Under the pieces are notes generated by a model. That model did no database searches. It was not told the DNA's origin and worked only from the letters and a program-made list of their open reading frames with translations. Shown here piece by piece: positions 50,322 through 58,794 of a DNA stretch of 64,000 bases. The position numbers and the translations under genes are program-made. The number at the start of each line of letters is the position of its first letter. Position 1 is the first letter of the stretch. This DNA comes from Gemmatimonadales bacterium (lineage in GTDB: Bacteria > Gemmatimonadota > Gemmatimonadetes > Gemmatimonadales > GWC2-71-9): assembly GCA_036279355.1 (NCBI GenBank), contig DASUJH010000049.1:47166-111165 (forward strand), written 5' to 3'.

Positions 50322-50690
50322 ATGCCCACCTTCTTCGTCCTCGGCGCCCTTTCCGCATTCATTTCCGTTGCTGCCGGCGCCTTCGGTGCGCACGGCCTCA
50401 GGGGCAGGCTTTCCGCCGACCTCCTTGCCGTCTTCGAAACCGGCGCCCGCTACCAGATGTACCACGCCCTGGCGCTCCTCGCCGTCTCCTGGGCCGCCAC
50501 GCGGTGGCCGGGATCGCTCGTGCTGTGGGCCGGGTGGCTCTTCGTGACGGGGACGGTGCTCTTCTCCGGAAGCCTCTATCTCCTAGCGCTCACCGGCACC
50601 CGCTGGCTCGGCGCCGTCACGCCGCTCGGGGGGCTCGCGTTTCTGGCGGGCTGGCTCTGTCTCGCACTTGCCGCGGCGCGCGGCGCGTAG
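50322..50690 (+). CDS. DUF423 membrane protein (YgdD-like)
   Basis: 122 residues with four membrane helices. The family signature '[13 protein letters not shown]' (about 18-30) and '[15 protein letters not shown]' (39-53) are present, as is the '[10 protein letters not shown]...[16 protein letters not shown]' end. It is an inner-membrane protein of unknown function. Usually a single gene, as here. Confidence 0.9.
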   Translation: MPTFFVLGALSAFISVAAGAFGAHGLRGRLSADLLAVFETGARYQMYHALALLAVSWAATRWPGSLVLWAGWLFVTGTVLFSGSLYLLALTGTRWLGAVTPLGGLAFLAGWLCLALAAARGA

Positions 50691-50807
50691 CCGGGTGCGT
50701 CGTACCACCTTCCGATTGCCGGACCGGGCATTGACCCCGCCGTGCAAGCGTCTTAGTTCGTACCGAAGGCCGCCCGGCCCTCTGCGGCGGTTCTTTCGGA
50801 GTGCCAT

Positions 50808-51044
50808 ATGAACGAATTTGCCGAGATCGAAGGTATCGGCGACGCCGGTATAGCGGGTGGAGTGGCGGATCTGCTCGAGGCAGCGGGCGTCGGCACCGTG
50901 GCCGATCTCGCCCGTCGCAACACGCTGAACCTGCATGCGCGTATGATTACCATGAACGCCAAGCAGCGCTTCGTCGCACCCACGCCGACGCTGGCGCAGG
51001 TCCATGCCTGGATCGAGAGCGCGAGGCGCAGAGAAAGACGGTAA
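50808..51044 (+). CDS. Short helix-hairpin-helix protein (DUF4332-like)
   Basis: 78 residues behind GGAG. It begins with EIEGIGDAGIAGGVADLLEAAGV, a helix-hairpin-helix seen in DUF4332 proteins ('IEGIGPxxAxxLxxAGI'), and ends with 'VHAWIESARR'. Only one of the usual two repeats is present. It may bind DNA non-specifically; inferred. It is convergent with ctaF, 3 bases apart. Confidence 0.7.
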   Translation: MNEFAEIEGIGDAGIAGGVADLLEAAGVGTVADLARRNTLNLHARMITMNAKQRFVAPTPTLAQVHAWIESARRRERR

Positions 51045-51047
51045 GGG

Positions 51048-51422
51048 CTACGTAATTACTCCCCCGGCAAAGGCGTGGTGATACGCGATCAGCACCGAGA
51101 GCGCCACGATCACCACCGCCGCAATGATCAGCGGAAAGACGAACACCCCCGTAAACAGCTTGCTGTCCTGCTTCAGATGCATGTAGAACATCGCCACCAG
51201 GGCAAACTTGCCGGCCGAGAGCATGAGCAGCACCGGCACGAACACCGGCTGGATGTTTCCGAACGCGCCGGCGTGTTCGCCGTAGGTGATCTCGTAGAGC
51301 GCAACCTCGAGCGCGGTCAGGATAAATAGCACGATCGCCACCCGGACGTACATGCCGGGCGTCGGGTGCGCATGCTCTTCCGGGTGCGCGAGGTGCTCGG
51401 GGGTCGTGGCGTGTGCGGTCAT
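51048..51422 (-). CDS. ctaF: Cytochrome c oxidase subunit IV
   Basis: 124 residues. A His-rich start is followed by three membrane helices, the CyoD/CoxIV-type pattern with 'FYMHLKQDS' in the middle. It is a small accessory subunit of the haem-copper oxidase, the last gene of ctaC-D-E-F. The gap to ctaE is 10 bases. Confidence 0.9.
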   Translation of the reverse strand: MTAHATTPEHLAHPEEHAHPTPGMYVRVAIVLFILTALEVALYEITYGEHAGAFGNIQPVFVPVLLMLSAGKFALVAMFYMHLKQDSKLFTGVFVFPLIIAAVVIVALSVLIAYHHAFAGGVIT

Positions 51423-51432
51423 GGAGTGGGTC

Positions 51433-52053
51433 TCACTTCATGAGATAGACGACGGGGAAGATCACCACCCAGACGACGTCCACGAAGTGCCAGTAGAGGG
51501 CCGCCATCTCGAGGTTGATCGAATTTTCCGGTGGTAACTGGCCCCGGAGCGCCAGGATGAACATCGTGATGAGCCAGATGACCCCGATCGTGACGTGGGT
51601 CCCGTGGAAGCCCGTCAGCGTGAAGAAGCTCGCCCCGAACAGGTTGGTCTGGAGCGTGAGCCCCTTGTGCACGAAGTGGGTGAACTCGTACACCTGCATC
51701 CCGATGAAGAAGAACCCGCAGAGGATCGTGGCACCCAGCCAGCCGATCATCATCTTGCGGTTGCCCCTCTGGGCGCCGTAGAGCGCGAGCACGACGAAGA
51801 ACGAGCTGAAGAGGAGCACCGCGGTGCCGGCGGTGACGAGCGGGATCTCGATGATGGGCTCGAAGTGCTGGCCCGCCGGGCTCACCCACGCTTCGTGCGG
51901 GAACGGCCCCACCAGGCTCTTGTTCCGGTACACGACGTAGGTCGAGATGAGCGAGGCGAAGAACATGCACTCCGACCCGATGAAGGTCCAGATCGCGAGC
52001 TTGCGGCTGTCGAGCCCGGTGGACGTCTCGAGGGCGTGAGCGTGATCGGACAA
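51433..52053 (-). CDS. ctaE: Cytochrome c oxidase subunit III
   Basis: 206 residues, TTG start with GGGAG upstream. Five membrane helices; the 'IGSECMFFASLISTYVVYRN', 'HGTHVTIGVIWL' and 'YWHFVDVVWVVIFPVVYL' segments are typical of the short, five-helix form found in caa3 and Bacillus-like oxidases. It stabilises subunit I and its proton/oxygen pathway. Confidence 0.95.
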   Translation of the reverse strand: MSDHAHALETSTGLDSRKLAIWTFIGSECMFFASLISTYVVYRNKSLVGPFPHEAWVSPAGQHFEPIIEIPLVTAGTAVLLFSSFFVVLALYGAQRGNRKMMIGWLGATILCGFFFIGMQVYEFTHFVHKGLTLQTNLFGASFFTLTGFHGTHVTIGVIWLITMFILALRGQLPPENSINLEMAALYWHFVDVVWVVIFPVVYLMK

Positions 52054-52093
52054 CGTGATCTCCCGGCGCGCGTGACTTGGTTGCGTGAGTTGG

Positions 52094-53980
52094 TTAGTGA
52101 TGCCCGGCCCGCGGACGTCCGCCGACGCCCGGGATCGAGGTATAGCTCGGCTCGAAGATCCAGTTGAAGACCCCGAAGAAGAGGACCGACACGCCGACGA
52201 AGATCGCCCACGGCCCCACCTTGGGCGAGAGCATGATCCCGAGGAAGAGACCCATCACGCCCACCGCGGCCACGGCGGGCCAGAACGACGGCGCCGGCAG
52301 GTGGATGCCCTGGCCGCTCACTCGCAGCGGCTCGGGCAGCGGGCCGCCCCGCTCCCGCTTCCTCTCCCAGAGCGGATCGCGGCTGTGCACCACCGGCACC
52401 TCGGCGAAGTTCCACTCCTGCGGCGGCGAGGGGAGCGACCACTCCAGCGTGGCGCCGTTCCACGGATCGGCCGGCGCGGTGGCCGGACGCCGCCACGTCT
52501 TGATGACGTTGATCAGGAACGTGAGGAACGCGAAAAAGAGAATCACCGCGCCCACCGTCTCGAGCTGGTTGAGCCAGTCGAACCCGAGCCCCGCCTGATA
52601 GGTGTAGGTGCGCCGAGGCTGGCCCAGGAGTCCCAGGAAGTGCATCGGGAAGAACGTGACGTTAAACCCGATGAACATGAGCCAGAAGTGGATCTTGCCC
52701 AGCCGCTCGTCCAGCATCCGCCCGAACATTTTGGGCCACCAGTAATAGGCGCCCGCCGTGAGCGCGAAGATGCTGCCGCCGAACATCACGTAGTGGAAGT
52801 GCGCCACGACGAAGTAGGTGTCGGTCTGCTGCAGGTCGTGCGGCGCCACCGCGTGCATCACGCCGGAGAGCCCGCCCATGATGAACATCGCGATGAAGGC
52901 GAGCGCGAAGTACATCGGCGTCTTGTACTGGATCGAGCCGCCCCAGATCGTCCCGATCCAGTTGAAGATCTTCACCCCCGTCGGGATCGCGATGAGCATC
53001 GTGGCCAGCGCGAAGAACGTGTCCGCGATCGGCCCCATGCCGGTCGAGAACATGTGGTGGCTCCACACGCCGAAACCGATGAACGCGATGAACACCCCGG
53101 AGAACACCATCGCCGCGTAGCCGAAGAGCGGCTTCCGCGAGAAGACCGGCAGGATCTCCGAGATGATGCCGAAGGCCGGCATGATCAGGATGTACACCTC
53201 CGGGTGCCCGAAGATCCAGAAGAGGTGCTGCCACAGGATCGGATCGCCGCCGCCCGACGGCACGAAGAAGTGGGTGCCGAAGAAGCGGTCGAACATGAGC
53301 ATGATGAGCGCGACCGTGATCACCGGGAAGGCGAGCAGCAACAGCACCTGCGTGATGAAGCTCATCCAGCAGAACATCGGCATCCGCATGAGCTTCATGC
53401 CGGGCGCCCTGAGGTTCATGATCGTGACGAAGAAGTTGACCGCCGCCGCGAGCGACGCCACACCCAGGATCTGGAGACCCATGAGCCAGAAGTCCACATT
53501 GGGCCCCGGCGAGTACTGCCGCGACGTGAGGTTGGCGTAGCCGAACCAGCCCTGGTTCGGGGCGGCGCCGAACAGGAAGCTCACGTTGAGGAAAAGGCCG
53601 CCCAGAAGGAAGACCCAGTAGCTGAACGCGTTCAACCGGGGAAAGGCCACGTCCCGCGCGCCGATCATGAGCGGGATCATGAAATTGAAGAACATGGCGC
53701 TGAGCGGCATGATCGCGAGGAAGATCATGGTCGTGCCATGCATCGTGAACAACTGGTTGTAGAAGTCGGGCGAGACCAGCGTGTTGTTGGCCTTCACCAG
53801 CTGGAAGCGGATGAGCAGCGCCTCGAGCCCCCCCAGCAGGAAGAAGCAGAACGCGGTGGTGCCGTAGAGGATGCCGATCCGTTTGTGATCGACCGTCGTG
53901 AGCCAGCTCCAGAGCCCGGTCTTTTCACCGTAGGCGGCGCCCGCCGCGTGGGTCTCCTGGCCAACAACCGTGGTTGCCAT
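52094..53980 (-). CDS. ctaD: Cytochrome c oxidase subunit I (caa3-type, A-family)
   Basis: 628 residues: twelve catalytic helices plus two C-terminal ones, as in caa3 enzymes. The CuB ligand and cross-linked Tyr lie in 'HLFWIFGHPEVYIL', with further CuB histidines in 'WSHHMFSTG' and haem ligands in 'VAHFHYVMFG'. The K/D-channel region 'AFGIISEILPVFSRKPLFGY' marks the A1 family. It reduces oxygen to water and pumps protons. The C-terminal helix carries an extra His-rich end. Confidence 0.97.
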   Translation of the reverse strand: MATTVVGQETHAAGAAYGEKTGLWSWLTTVDHKRIGILYGTTAFCFFLLGGLEALLIRFQLVKANNTLVSPDFYNQLFTMHGTTMIFLAIMPLSAMFFNFMIPLMIGARDVAFPRLNAFSYWVFLLGGLFLNVSFLFGAAPNQGWFGYANLTSRQYSPGPNVDFWLMGLQILGVASLAAAVNFFVTIMNLRAPGMKLMRMPMFCWMSFITQVLLLLAFPVITVALIMLMFDRFFGTHFFVPSGGGDPILWQHLFWIFGHPEVYILIMPAFGIISEILPVFSRKPLFGYAAMVFSGVFIAFIGFGVWSHHMFSTGMGPIADTFFALATMLIAIPTGVKIFNWIGTIWGGSIQYKTPMYFALAFIAMFIMGGLSGVMHAVAPHDLQQTDTYFVVAHFHYVMFGGSIFALTAGAYYWWPKMFGRMLDERLGKIHFWLMFIGFNVTFFPMHFLGLLGQPRRTYTYQAGLGFDWLNQLETVGAVILFFAFLTFLINVIKTWRRPATAPADPWNGATLEWSLPSPPQEWNFAEVPVVHSRDPLWERKRERGGPLPEPLRVSGQGIHLPAPSFWPAVAAVGVMGLFLGIMLSPKVGPWAIFVGVSVLFFGVFNWIFEPSYTSIPGVGGRPRAGHH

Positions 53981-53997
53981 ACGTATCCTGAGAGTGG

Positions 53998-55200
53998 TTA
54001 CCGGTGGGTGCGGAGGAACGCGACCAACGCCTTCGCCTCATCGGGCTTGATGCCGAGGATCGGCATCAGCACCCCCGGCTTGATCGCCTGCGGATTCATG
54101 ATCCAGCGCGCGAGATTCTCATCGGTGTTCTGCAGCGTCCCGGCCCCGATCCAGCTCCGGGCGCCGACGTTCGCGAGGTTCGGCCCGATGAGCCCCTTCG
54201 GCGCGTTCACGGCCACGAGCGAGTGGCAGCCGACGCAGCCCTTCTGCAGGAACAGCTTCTGGCCCTGCGCCACGAGCGGATCGCCCTGCGCCGCGCTGCT
54301 GTCCTGCGCCGCGCCCGCTGCGGCGACACCCGGGCCCGCGGCGCCCGAGCCCGCGGCACTCCCGTGCGCCGACGCAAGCTGCGCCGCCGTGGCCCCGGCG
54401 CTCGTCGTCCGCGTGGCCGAGTCGGCGGGCGCGGCGGCGGGCGCCGGGGCGGGCGCCGGTTGCTGCTTCAGCGTCTCCATATGAGCGATCCATTTCTCGA
54501 ACTCGGCCGGCGGCGACGCCACCACCCGATAAGCCATCCGCGCGTGCTCGATGCCGCAGAACTCCGCGCACTGCCCCGGATACTCGCCCGCCTGCTCGGC
54601 GATGAACCAGAGCCGGGTTTCCCGGTTCGGGAACACGTCGCGCTTGCCGGCAAATTGCGGAATCCAGAAGCTGTGCACCACGTCGCCCGAGCCCATCCGG
54701 AGCGAAACCGTGCGGTTGAGCGGTACGTGCAACTCGTTGGCGGTCGTAATGTGATACTCGGGGTAGCGGAACTCCCACCACCACTGATGGCCCACTACCT
54801 CGACCGTGAGCGCGCCCTTGCCCGGGGTGGCATTGGTCGTGAAGATGGCCTGCACCGTCGGCACCGCGATCGTGGCGAGGATGAGCGCCGGGATGACGGT
54901 CCACAGGATCTCGACCGTCGTGTTGCCGTGGATCTGCGGCGGCTCGGCGTCGTTCGGCCTGCCGCGGAAGCGGAACATCGCGTAGAGCAGCGCCCCTTCC
55001 ACCAGCACGAACACGAGCGCCGACCACTCGACCGTCGTCCTGAACAGGTGGTCCGTGAGCCGGGCGAATTCGCCGAGCGGATGGATCGCGCTCTGCGGGT
55101 AGTCGGCCTGCGAGCATGCCGCCACGCCGAGCAGCGGGACCGATGCCAGGACGAGCAGGAGCCGGCTCAGACGCCGAGAGGGCCGAAAGCCTGAGTGCAT
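53998..55200 (-). CDS. ctaC: Cytochrome c oxidase subunit II fused to cytochrome c
   Basis: 400 residues from the ATG at 55200; a GTG at 55242 is possible but has no ribosome site. A lipoprotein signal (lipobox GVAAC) is followed by two helices and the CuA domain with QWWWEF, HSFWIPQF and CAEFCGIEHARM copper ligands. An Ala/Pro/Ser/Thr-rich linker of about 75 residues leads to a cytochrome c domain with GCVGCHSL and the distal Met in GVLMPILG. It accepts electrons from c-type cytochromes directly, so the oxidase is caa3-type. It is the first gene of the operon. Confidence 0.95.
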   Translation of the reverse strand: MHSGFRPSRRLSRLLLVLASVPLLGVAACSQADYPQSAIHPLGEFARLTDHLFRTTVEWSALVFVLVEGALLYAMFRFRGRPNDAEPPQIHGNTTVEILWTVIPALILATIAVPTVQAIFTTNATPGKGALTVEVVGHQWWWEFRYPEYHITTANELHVPLNRTVSLRMGSGDVVHSFWIPQFAGKRDVFPNRETRLWFIAEQAGEYPGQCAEFCGIEHARMAYRVVASPPAEFEKWIAHMETLKQQPAPAPAPAAAPADSATRTTSAGATAAQLASAHGSAAGSGAAGPGVAAAGAAQDSSAAQGDPLVAQGQKLFLQKGCVGCHSLVAVNAPKGLIGPNLANVGARSWIGAGTLQNTDENLARWIMNPQAIKPGVLMPILGIKPDEAKALVAFLRTHR

Positions 55201-55489
55201 GTCGTTGAAGACCTGTGGGCTAGGAAGCGCGCCAAACCGCACAATTATTCAATCAGCGCAGACTTTACCCACTAAATCCTGTGCGGTCAAGCAACTGGGA
55301 GCGATTGGCCCGTCGAGGCCGCCGCTGGGGCAGCAGCCGGCGTGCTTCCTGATAAGCCCATGCTCGCGCAAGAGTTATCGAAAGCATCTATCGGGATGGC
55401 AAGGGGTTGTGGTATCTTGGGTCGTGACTGCCCGACCCGGAGAGTCCCCCTTTCCGGGCGTGATGTTCATTACGACTTGGTTCGAAATC

Positions 55490-55978
55490 ATGATACGTGA
55501 AATGCGGGAGAAGCTGAGCCGCGAAATCGACCAGCTCAGCCACGAGCTCAACGTCCTGCTTCCCCAGGCGATCGCGCAGGCCGTCGAGCTCGGCGACCTG
55601 CGGGAAAACTCGGAGTACAAGTCTGCGCTCGAGCGCCAGCAGTTCGTGCAGGCCCGCCTCGGTCAGTTGCACCATCGCCTGAATCAGTTGAGCCAGCTCG
55701 CGAACCAGGAGGCGCCATCCGACCGGGTCGGCCTGGGCTCGCGGGTCACCGTGCTCGATCTCGAGACCCGGGAAACCGATACGTACATGGTGGTGCTCGC
55801 CGAGATGATGGACATCGACGCCGGGCACATCTCGCTCGCCTCGCCCCTGGGCCGCGCCCTCAAGGATGGGCGCGTAGGCGACGAGATCAGCCTCCGCCTC
55901 CCGACCACAACCCGCATGCTCCGGATCACCGAGCTGGTGACCGTGCACCAGGTCGAGGAGGTCAACGGCAAGCGGTGA
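55490..55978 (+). CDS. GreA/GreB-family transcript cleavage factor-like protein
   Basis: 162 residues from the ATG at 55490; an in-frame ATG at 55463 would add 9 residues. The N-terminal coiled coil carries Asp36 and Glu39 in GDLRENSEY, the pair that sits at the RNA polymerase catalytic centre, and the C-terminal FKBP-like domain follows. It rescues stalled polymerase by RNA cleavage. The main greA of the cell could be elsewhere, since this version is divergent in the C-terminal domain. It is coupled (GTGA) to a GroES-like gene and divergent from the cta operon. Confidence 0.88.
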   Translation: MIREMREKLSREIDQLSHELNVLLPQAIAQAVELGDLRENSEYKSALERQQFVQARLGQLHHRLNQLSQLANQEAPSDRVGLGSRVTVLDLETRETDTYMVVLAEMMDIDAGHISLASPLGRALKDGRVGDEISLRLPTTTRMLRITELVTVHQVEEVNGKR

Positions 55979-56349
55979 CGGACTTCCCGCCCAAGCAACT
56001 GCTCGTCGTCGGCGACCGCGTGCTGCTGACACCCGAAGAGGGCGAGGAGCAGCGGACGCGGGTGGGATTGTACCTGCCGCCCACCGCGGTCGATAGCCAG
56101 CAGGTGCAGAGCGGACTCATTGTCGCCACCGGCCCCGGCGATCCCATCGCCGACGTGTCGAGCCTCGACGACGAGCCGTGGAAGATCGGCGGCGGCGAGC
56201 GCCGCTCGCGCACCATGCAGGCCAGGGTCGGCGATCACGCGATCTTCTTCCGCAAAGCCGCGGTGGAGATCACGTTCGAGGACAAGCGGTATCTGGTCGT
56301 GCCGCAGGCGGCCATCCTGGTGCTGGTGCGGCAGGACATCGAGATCTAG
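55975..56349 (+). CDS. GroES-like co-chaperonin
   Basis: 124 residues (GroES is about 97), GTG start shared with the gre stop. It has the Cpn10 core: 'VVGDRVLLTPEEGE', a mobile-loop equivalent 'TRVGLYLPPTAVDSQ', 'VQSGLIVATGPG', and 'FRKAAVEITFEDKRYLVVPQAAILVLV'. An extra charged insertion (about 60-85) lies after the loop. No groEL adjoins it. It could be a specialised partner of a chaperonin elsewhere or an adaptor related in fold only. Confidence 0.8.
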   Translation: MTDFPPKQLLVVGDRVLLTPEEGEEQRTRVGLYLPPTAVDSQQVQSGLIVATGPGDPIADVSSLDDEPWKIGGGERRSRTMQARVGDHAIFFRKAAVEITFEDKRYLVVPQAAILVLVRQDIEI

Positions 56350-56374
56350 CCACCGAGACCGAGCGGCCCACATC

Positions 56375-56740
56375 GTGCCCGCGCCCGAGCATGCAGCCCC
56401 CCGCGAGTACCGCGCCCTCATGTGGGGCTCGGCGGCATTCGGTGCGCTCGCCCTGGCCGGAGCGGTCGCCGGCGCGCGCGGGCAGCTGCCTTGGCCGATC
56501 GGGCTCTTCGCCATCGCGGTCTTTCTCGTCTGCATCGTGCTCGCCGGCTGGTTCGGCTTCCGCGGCCAGCGCCAGGCGCTGGCCGCCCGCGAGCACGCCG
56601 CATGGCATCAAATGGTCGTTCTGCTCACGGCCGAGCTGGCCAAGCAGGACAGTTCGCGCCTCCGGGAGATCGCGGCGCGCGGCGGTGCCGCGGGTGCCGC
56701 CGCCGCCATGCTGCTCGAGGGCCGCGCCGAGGAGCCCTAG
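56375..56740 (+). CDS. Small two-helix membrane protein
   Basis: 121 residues from a GTG. Two hydrophobic segments (about 18-40 and 44-66) are followed by a cytoplasmic helix (about 70-115) rich in Ala, Arg and Glu. No family recognised. Same strand as, and 25 bases behind, the GroES-like gene, so probably co-transcribed. Confidence 0.6.
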   Translation: MPAPEHAAPREYRALMWGSAAFGALALAGAVAGARGQLPWPIGLFAIAVFLVCIVLAGWFGFRGQRQALAAREHAAWHQMVVLLTAELAKQDSSRLREIAARGGAAGAAAAMLLEGRAEEP

Positions 56741-56787
56741 CGCGGGCGGGTGCCGGCGTGCAGACCCCGGCCTGTTACATCCTCTAC

Positions 56788-57303
56788 ATGGCGACCCCGC
56801 TCACGCTGAGCGAGGTGCGCTCGATGCTCCCGCCTGACGTCACCGCCGACCTCGCCTCTCCCGCCGAGCACGCCGATCTGCGCCGGCTGCATCCCGCAGC
56901 GCAGACCGTGGTCCGGCTGTTCGCGGGCGGCTGCTCGTGCGATCTCGTGCGCGCGCGCCAATCCGAAACCCGCTCCGACGAGCGCGAGCTCAGGGCGCGA
57001 TGGTTTCGGGCGGGGCTCTCGCGCGACCAGGTGATCGCGGCGCTCGAGCCGCACCGGCGCGGCGGGGCGCGGACACTCCGGGCACACCGCGCCGCGCTCG
57101 CGGCGTTCGTCGTGGAGCACGCACGAAACGCGGGGCCCACGCTGTATCAGCTTCGCTTCGGCACCGCGCCCACCACCACCACGCCGGCCGGTCCCGTCGT
57201 CATGTCGGCCGCGCAGGTGCGCGCCCATCCCGATACGTGGCTCGTCGAAGGCCGCCCGGTGCTGGTCACTCCGCGCGAGCCGGCGGAGCTTGCGGCCCCA
57301 TGA
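56788..57303 (+). CDS. Conserved small protein with CxC motif
   Basis: 171 residues from the ATG at 56788. It contains GGCSCDLVRARQSE near 52-65 and an Arg-rich helix (LRARWFRAGLSRDQVIAAL), then a 'GPTLYQLRFGT' strand. I do not know the family. The CxC could bind a metal together with nearby residues. It overlaps the next gene by ATGA, so the two are translationally coupled. Confidence 0.7.
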   Translation: MATPLTLSEVRSMLPPDVTADLASPAEHADLRRLHPAAQTVVRLFAGGCSCDLVRARQSETRSDERELRARWFRAGLSRDQVIAALEPHRRGGARTLRAHRAALAAFVVEHARNAGPTLYQLRFGTAPTTTTPAGPVVMSAAQVRAHPDTWLVEGRPVLVTPREPAELAAP

Positions 57304-58163
57304 TCCACCGCGAATCGAGCTTTCTCGGCGCCGGAGACCTGGAGCTGTATCGCCAGAGCTGGCAGCCGGACACGCCGGGCGGCGCCGCGGGCGCGCCCTC
57401 GCCTGGTCCCGTGCGCGGCGGCGTCATCCTCGTCCACGGTCTGGGCGACCACAGCGGGCTCTATGAGCCGCTGGTCGAGTCTCTCGTCAGCCACGGCCGG
57501 GCGGTGCATGCATTCGATCTGCGCGGCAACGGACGCTCGCCCGGACGCCGCGGCCATGTGCACCGATGGTCCGACTACCGCGGCGACCTCGGGCGGTTCG
57601 TCGCCCTCGTGCGGGGCGAGGAGCCCGACAGCCCGCTCCACCTGCTTGGCAACAGCCTGGGCGGGCTCATCGTGCTGGACTACGCGCTGGCCGGTCGCGA
57701 CGGGCTCGCCGGCGTGGTCGCGGTGGCGCCGCCGCTCGGGCGCGTCGGCGTCCCCCGCGCCCTGCTCGCGCTCGGCCGGCTCGTCTCGCGCGTGTGGCCG
57801 TCGTTCAGCCTCAACACCGGCATGAACATCTCGGCCCTCGCGCACGATCCGGACGTCGTGGCGGCGGTCGTTTCCGATCCGCTCTTTCACCGCCGGGCAA
57901 GTGCACGGCTCTCGACCGAAATCGCGGCGGCGGCCGCGCGGGTGCACGCGGGCGCGCCGCGGTTTGCCGTGCCCCTCCTGCTCGTGCACGGCGCCGCGGA
58001 CCGCATGGTGCTGCCCGAAGGCACCCGCGCGCTCGCCGCGAGCCTGGCACCCGCGGCCGCCGAGTACCTCGAATATCCCGAGGGGTACCACGCGCTGCTC
58101 GCCGACCAGGACCGCGCGCGGGTGTTCGGCGACATCGAGCGCTGGATGCGCGCCCACGAATGA
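57300..58163 (+). CDS. Alpha/beta hydrolase, monoacylglycerol lipase-like
   Basis: 287 residues. The fold is complete: VILVHGLGDHSGLYEPL oxyanion loop, 'FDLRGNGRSPGRRGHV' (typical of monoacylglycerol lipases), GNSLGGLI nucleophile Ser, an Asp in 'HGAADRMV' and His in 'EGYHALLAD'. It should cleave monoacylglycerols or similar esters in the cytoplasm. It starts inside the stop of the preceding CxC protein. Confidence 0.9.
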   Translation: MIHRESSFLGAGDLELYRQSWQPDTPGGAAGAPSPGPVRGGVILVHGLGDHSGLYEPLVESLVSHGRAVHAFDLRGNGRSPGRRGHVHRWSDYRGDLGRFVALVRGEEPDSPLHLLGNSLGGLIVLDYALAGRDGLAGVVAVAPPLGRVGVPRALLALGRLVSRVWPSFSLNTGMNISALAHDPDVVAAVVSDPLFHRRASARLSTEIAAAAARVHAGAPRFAVPLLLVHGAADRMVLPEGTRALAASLAPAAAEYLEYPEGYHALLADQDRARVFGDIERWMRAHE

Positions 58164-58237
58164 TCGGCGCCGCAGCGGCGGTCGCGCCTGTGATCCGCAC
58201 CGTGGACATTTCGCGCACCGGACGATATGCATAGGGC

Positions 58238-58699
58238 ATGAGCGATCCGGCGGCTTCGCGGCGCGCCGCGCCGCACGGCATCCGCGCCGTCGCGCTGCCG
58301 TTTGTGCATGCGCTCCGGCTCCGCTGCCCCGCGTGCGGCGGCGGCCCGGTGTTCGTCCGCTGGCTCCGCATACTCCCCAGCTGTCCGAGCTGCGGTTTTC
58401 GTTTTACCCGCGGCGAGCGGGGCTACTGGCTCGGCGCCTATTTCGTGAATTTGATGGCAGTGGAGACGGTCTTCGCCGTGCTCTTCGTGGGCGTCCTCCT
58501 GGTCACCTGGCCCACGCCGCCCTGGCAAGGGCTCCAGATCGCCTCACTCGTGGCGATGGGCACTTCCCCCTTCCTGATCTACCCGTTTTCCCATACCCTC
58601 TTCCTGGCGTTCGACATCCTCTGTCGCCCTCCGAGCCCGGAAGACTTTGCTGCCCCGCACGAGCCGGCCGCCCGAACCGTGCGCCGGCCCCATGCCTAG
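58238..58699 (+). CDS. DUF983 membrane protein
   Basis: 153 residues. A zinc-ribbon-like CPACGGGPVF...CPSCGFRF (about 30-57) is followed by two or three membrane helices, the DUF983 plan. The family is often near cytochrome oxidase assembly genes in alphaproteobacteria; here the cta operon is 3 kb away. The role is unproven. Confidence 0.88.
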   Translation: MSDPAASRRAAPHGIRAVALPFVHALRLRCPACGGGPVFVRWLRILPSCPSCGFRFTRGERGYWLGAYFVNLMAVETVFAVLFVGVLLVTWPTPPWQGLQIASLVAMGTSPFLIYPFSHTLFLAFDILCRPPSPEDFAAPHEPAARTVRRPHA

Positions 58700-58731
58700 G
58701 CGGCCATGTGTTCGCGCGGGGCCGGCCGCCT
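58698..58731 (+). terminator. Possible hairpin terminator after the DUF983 gene
   Basis: AGGCGGCC (58698-58705) pairs with GGCCGCCT (58724-58731) around an 18-base loop; a weak pyrimidine run follows. The stop codon lies within the left arm. Moderate support. Confidence 0.4.
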
Positions 58732-58794
58732 TGCGCCCCTCGCCGCCGCTCGCATCTTAGTACCTCAGCAATTCCGCACGAATCGAGGCGACCC

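Noticed and set aside
47961..50690. Encapsulin shell gene near the ferritin-like protein
   Set aside because: None of the neighbouring products shows the HK97-type shell length or motifs; they are small or membrane proteins and FabI.
52085..54484. A long plus-strand frame of nearly 800 codons across the oxidase genes
   Set aside because: Antisense to ctaD and ctaC; composition is charged and repetitive, without any domain.
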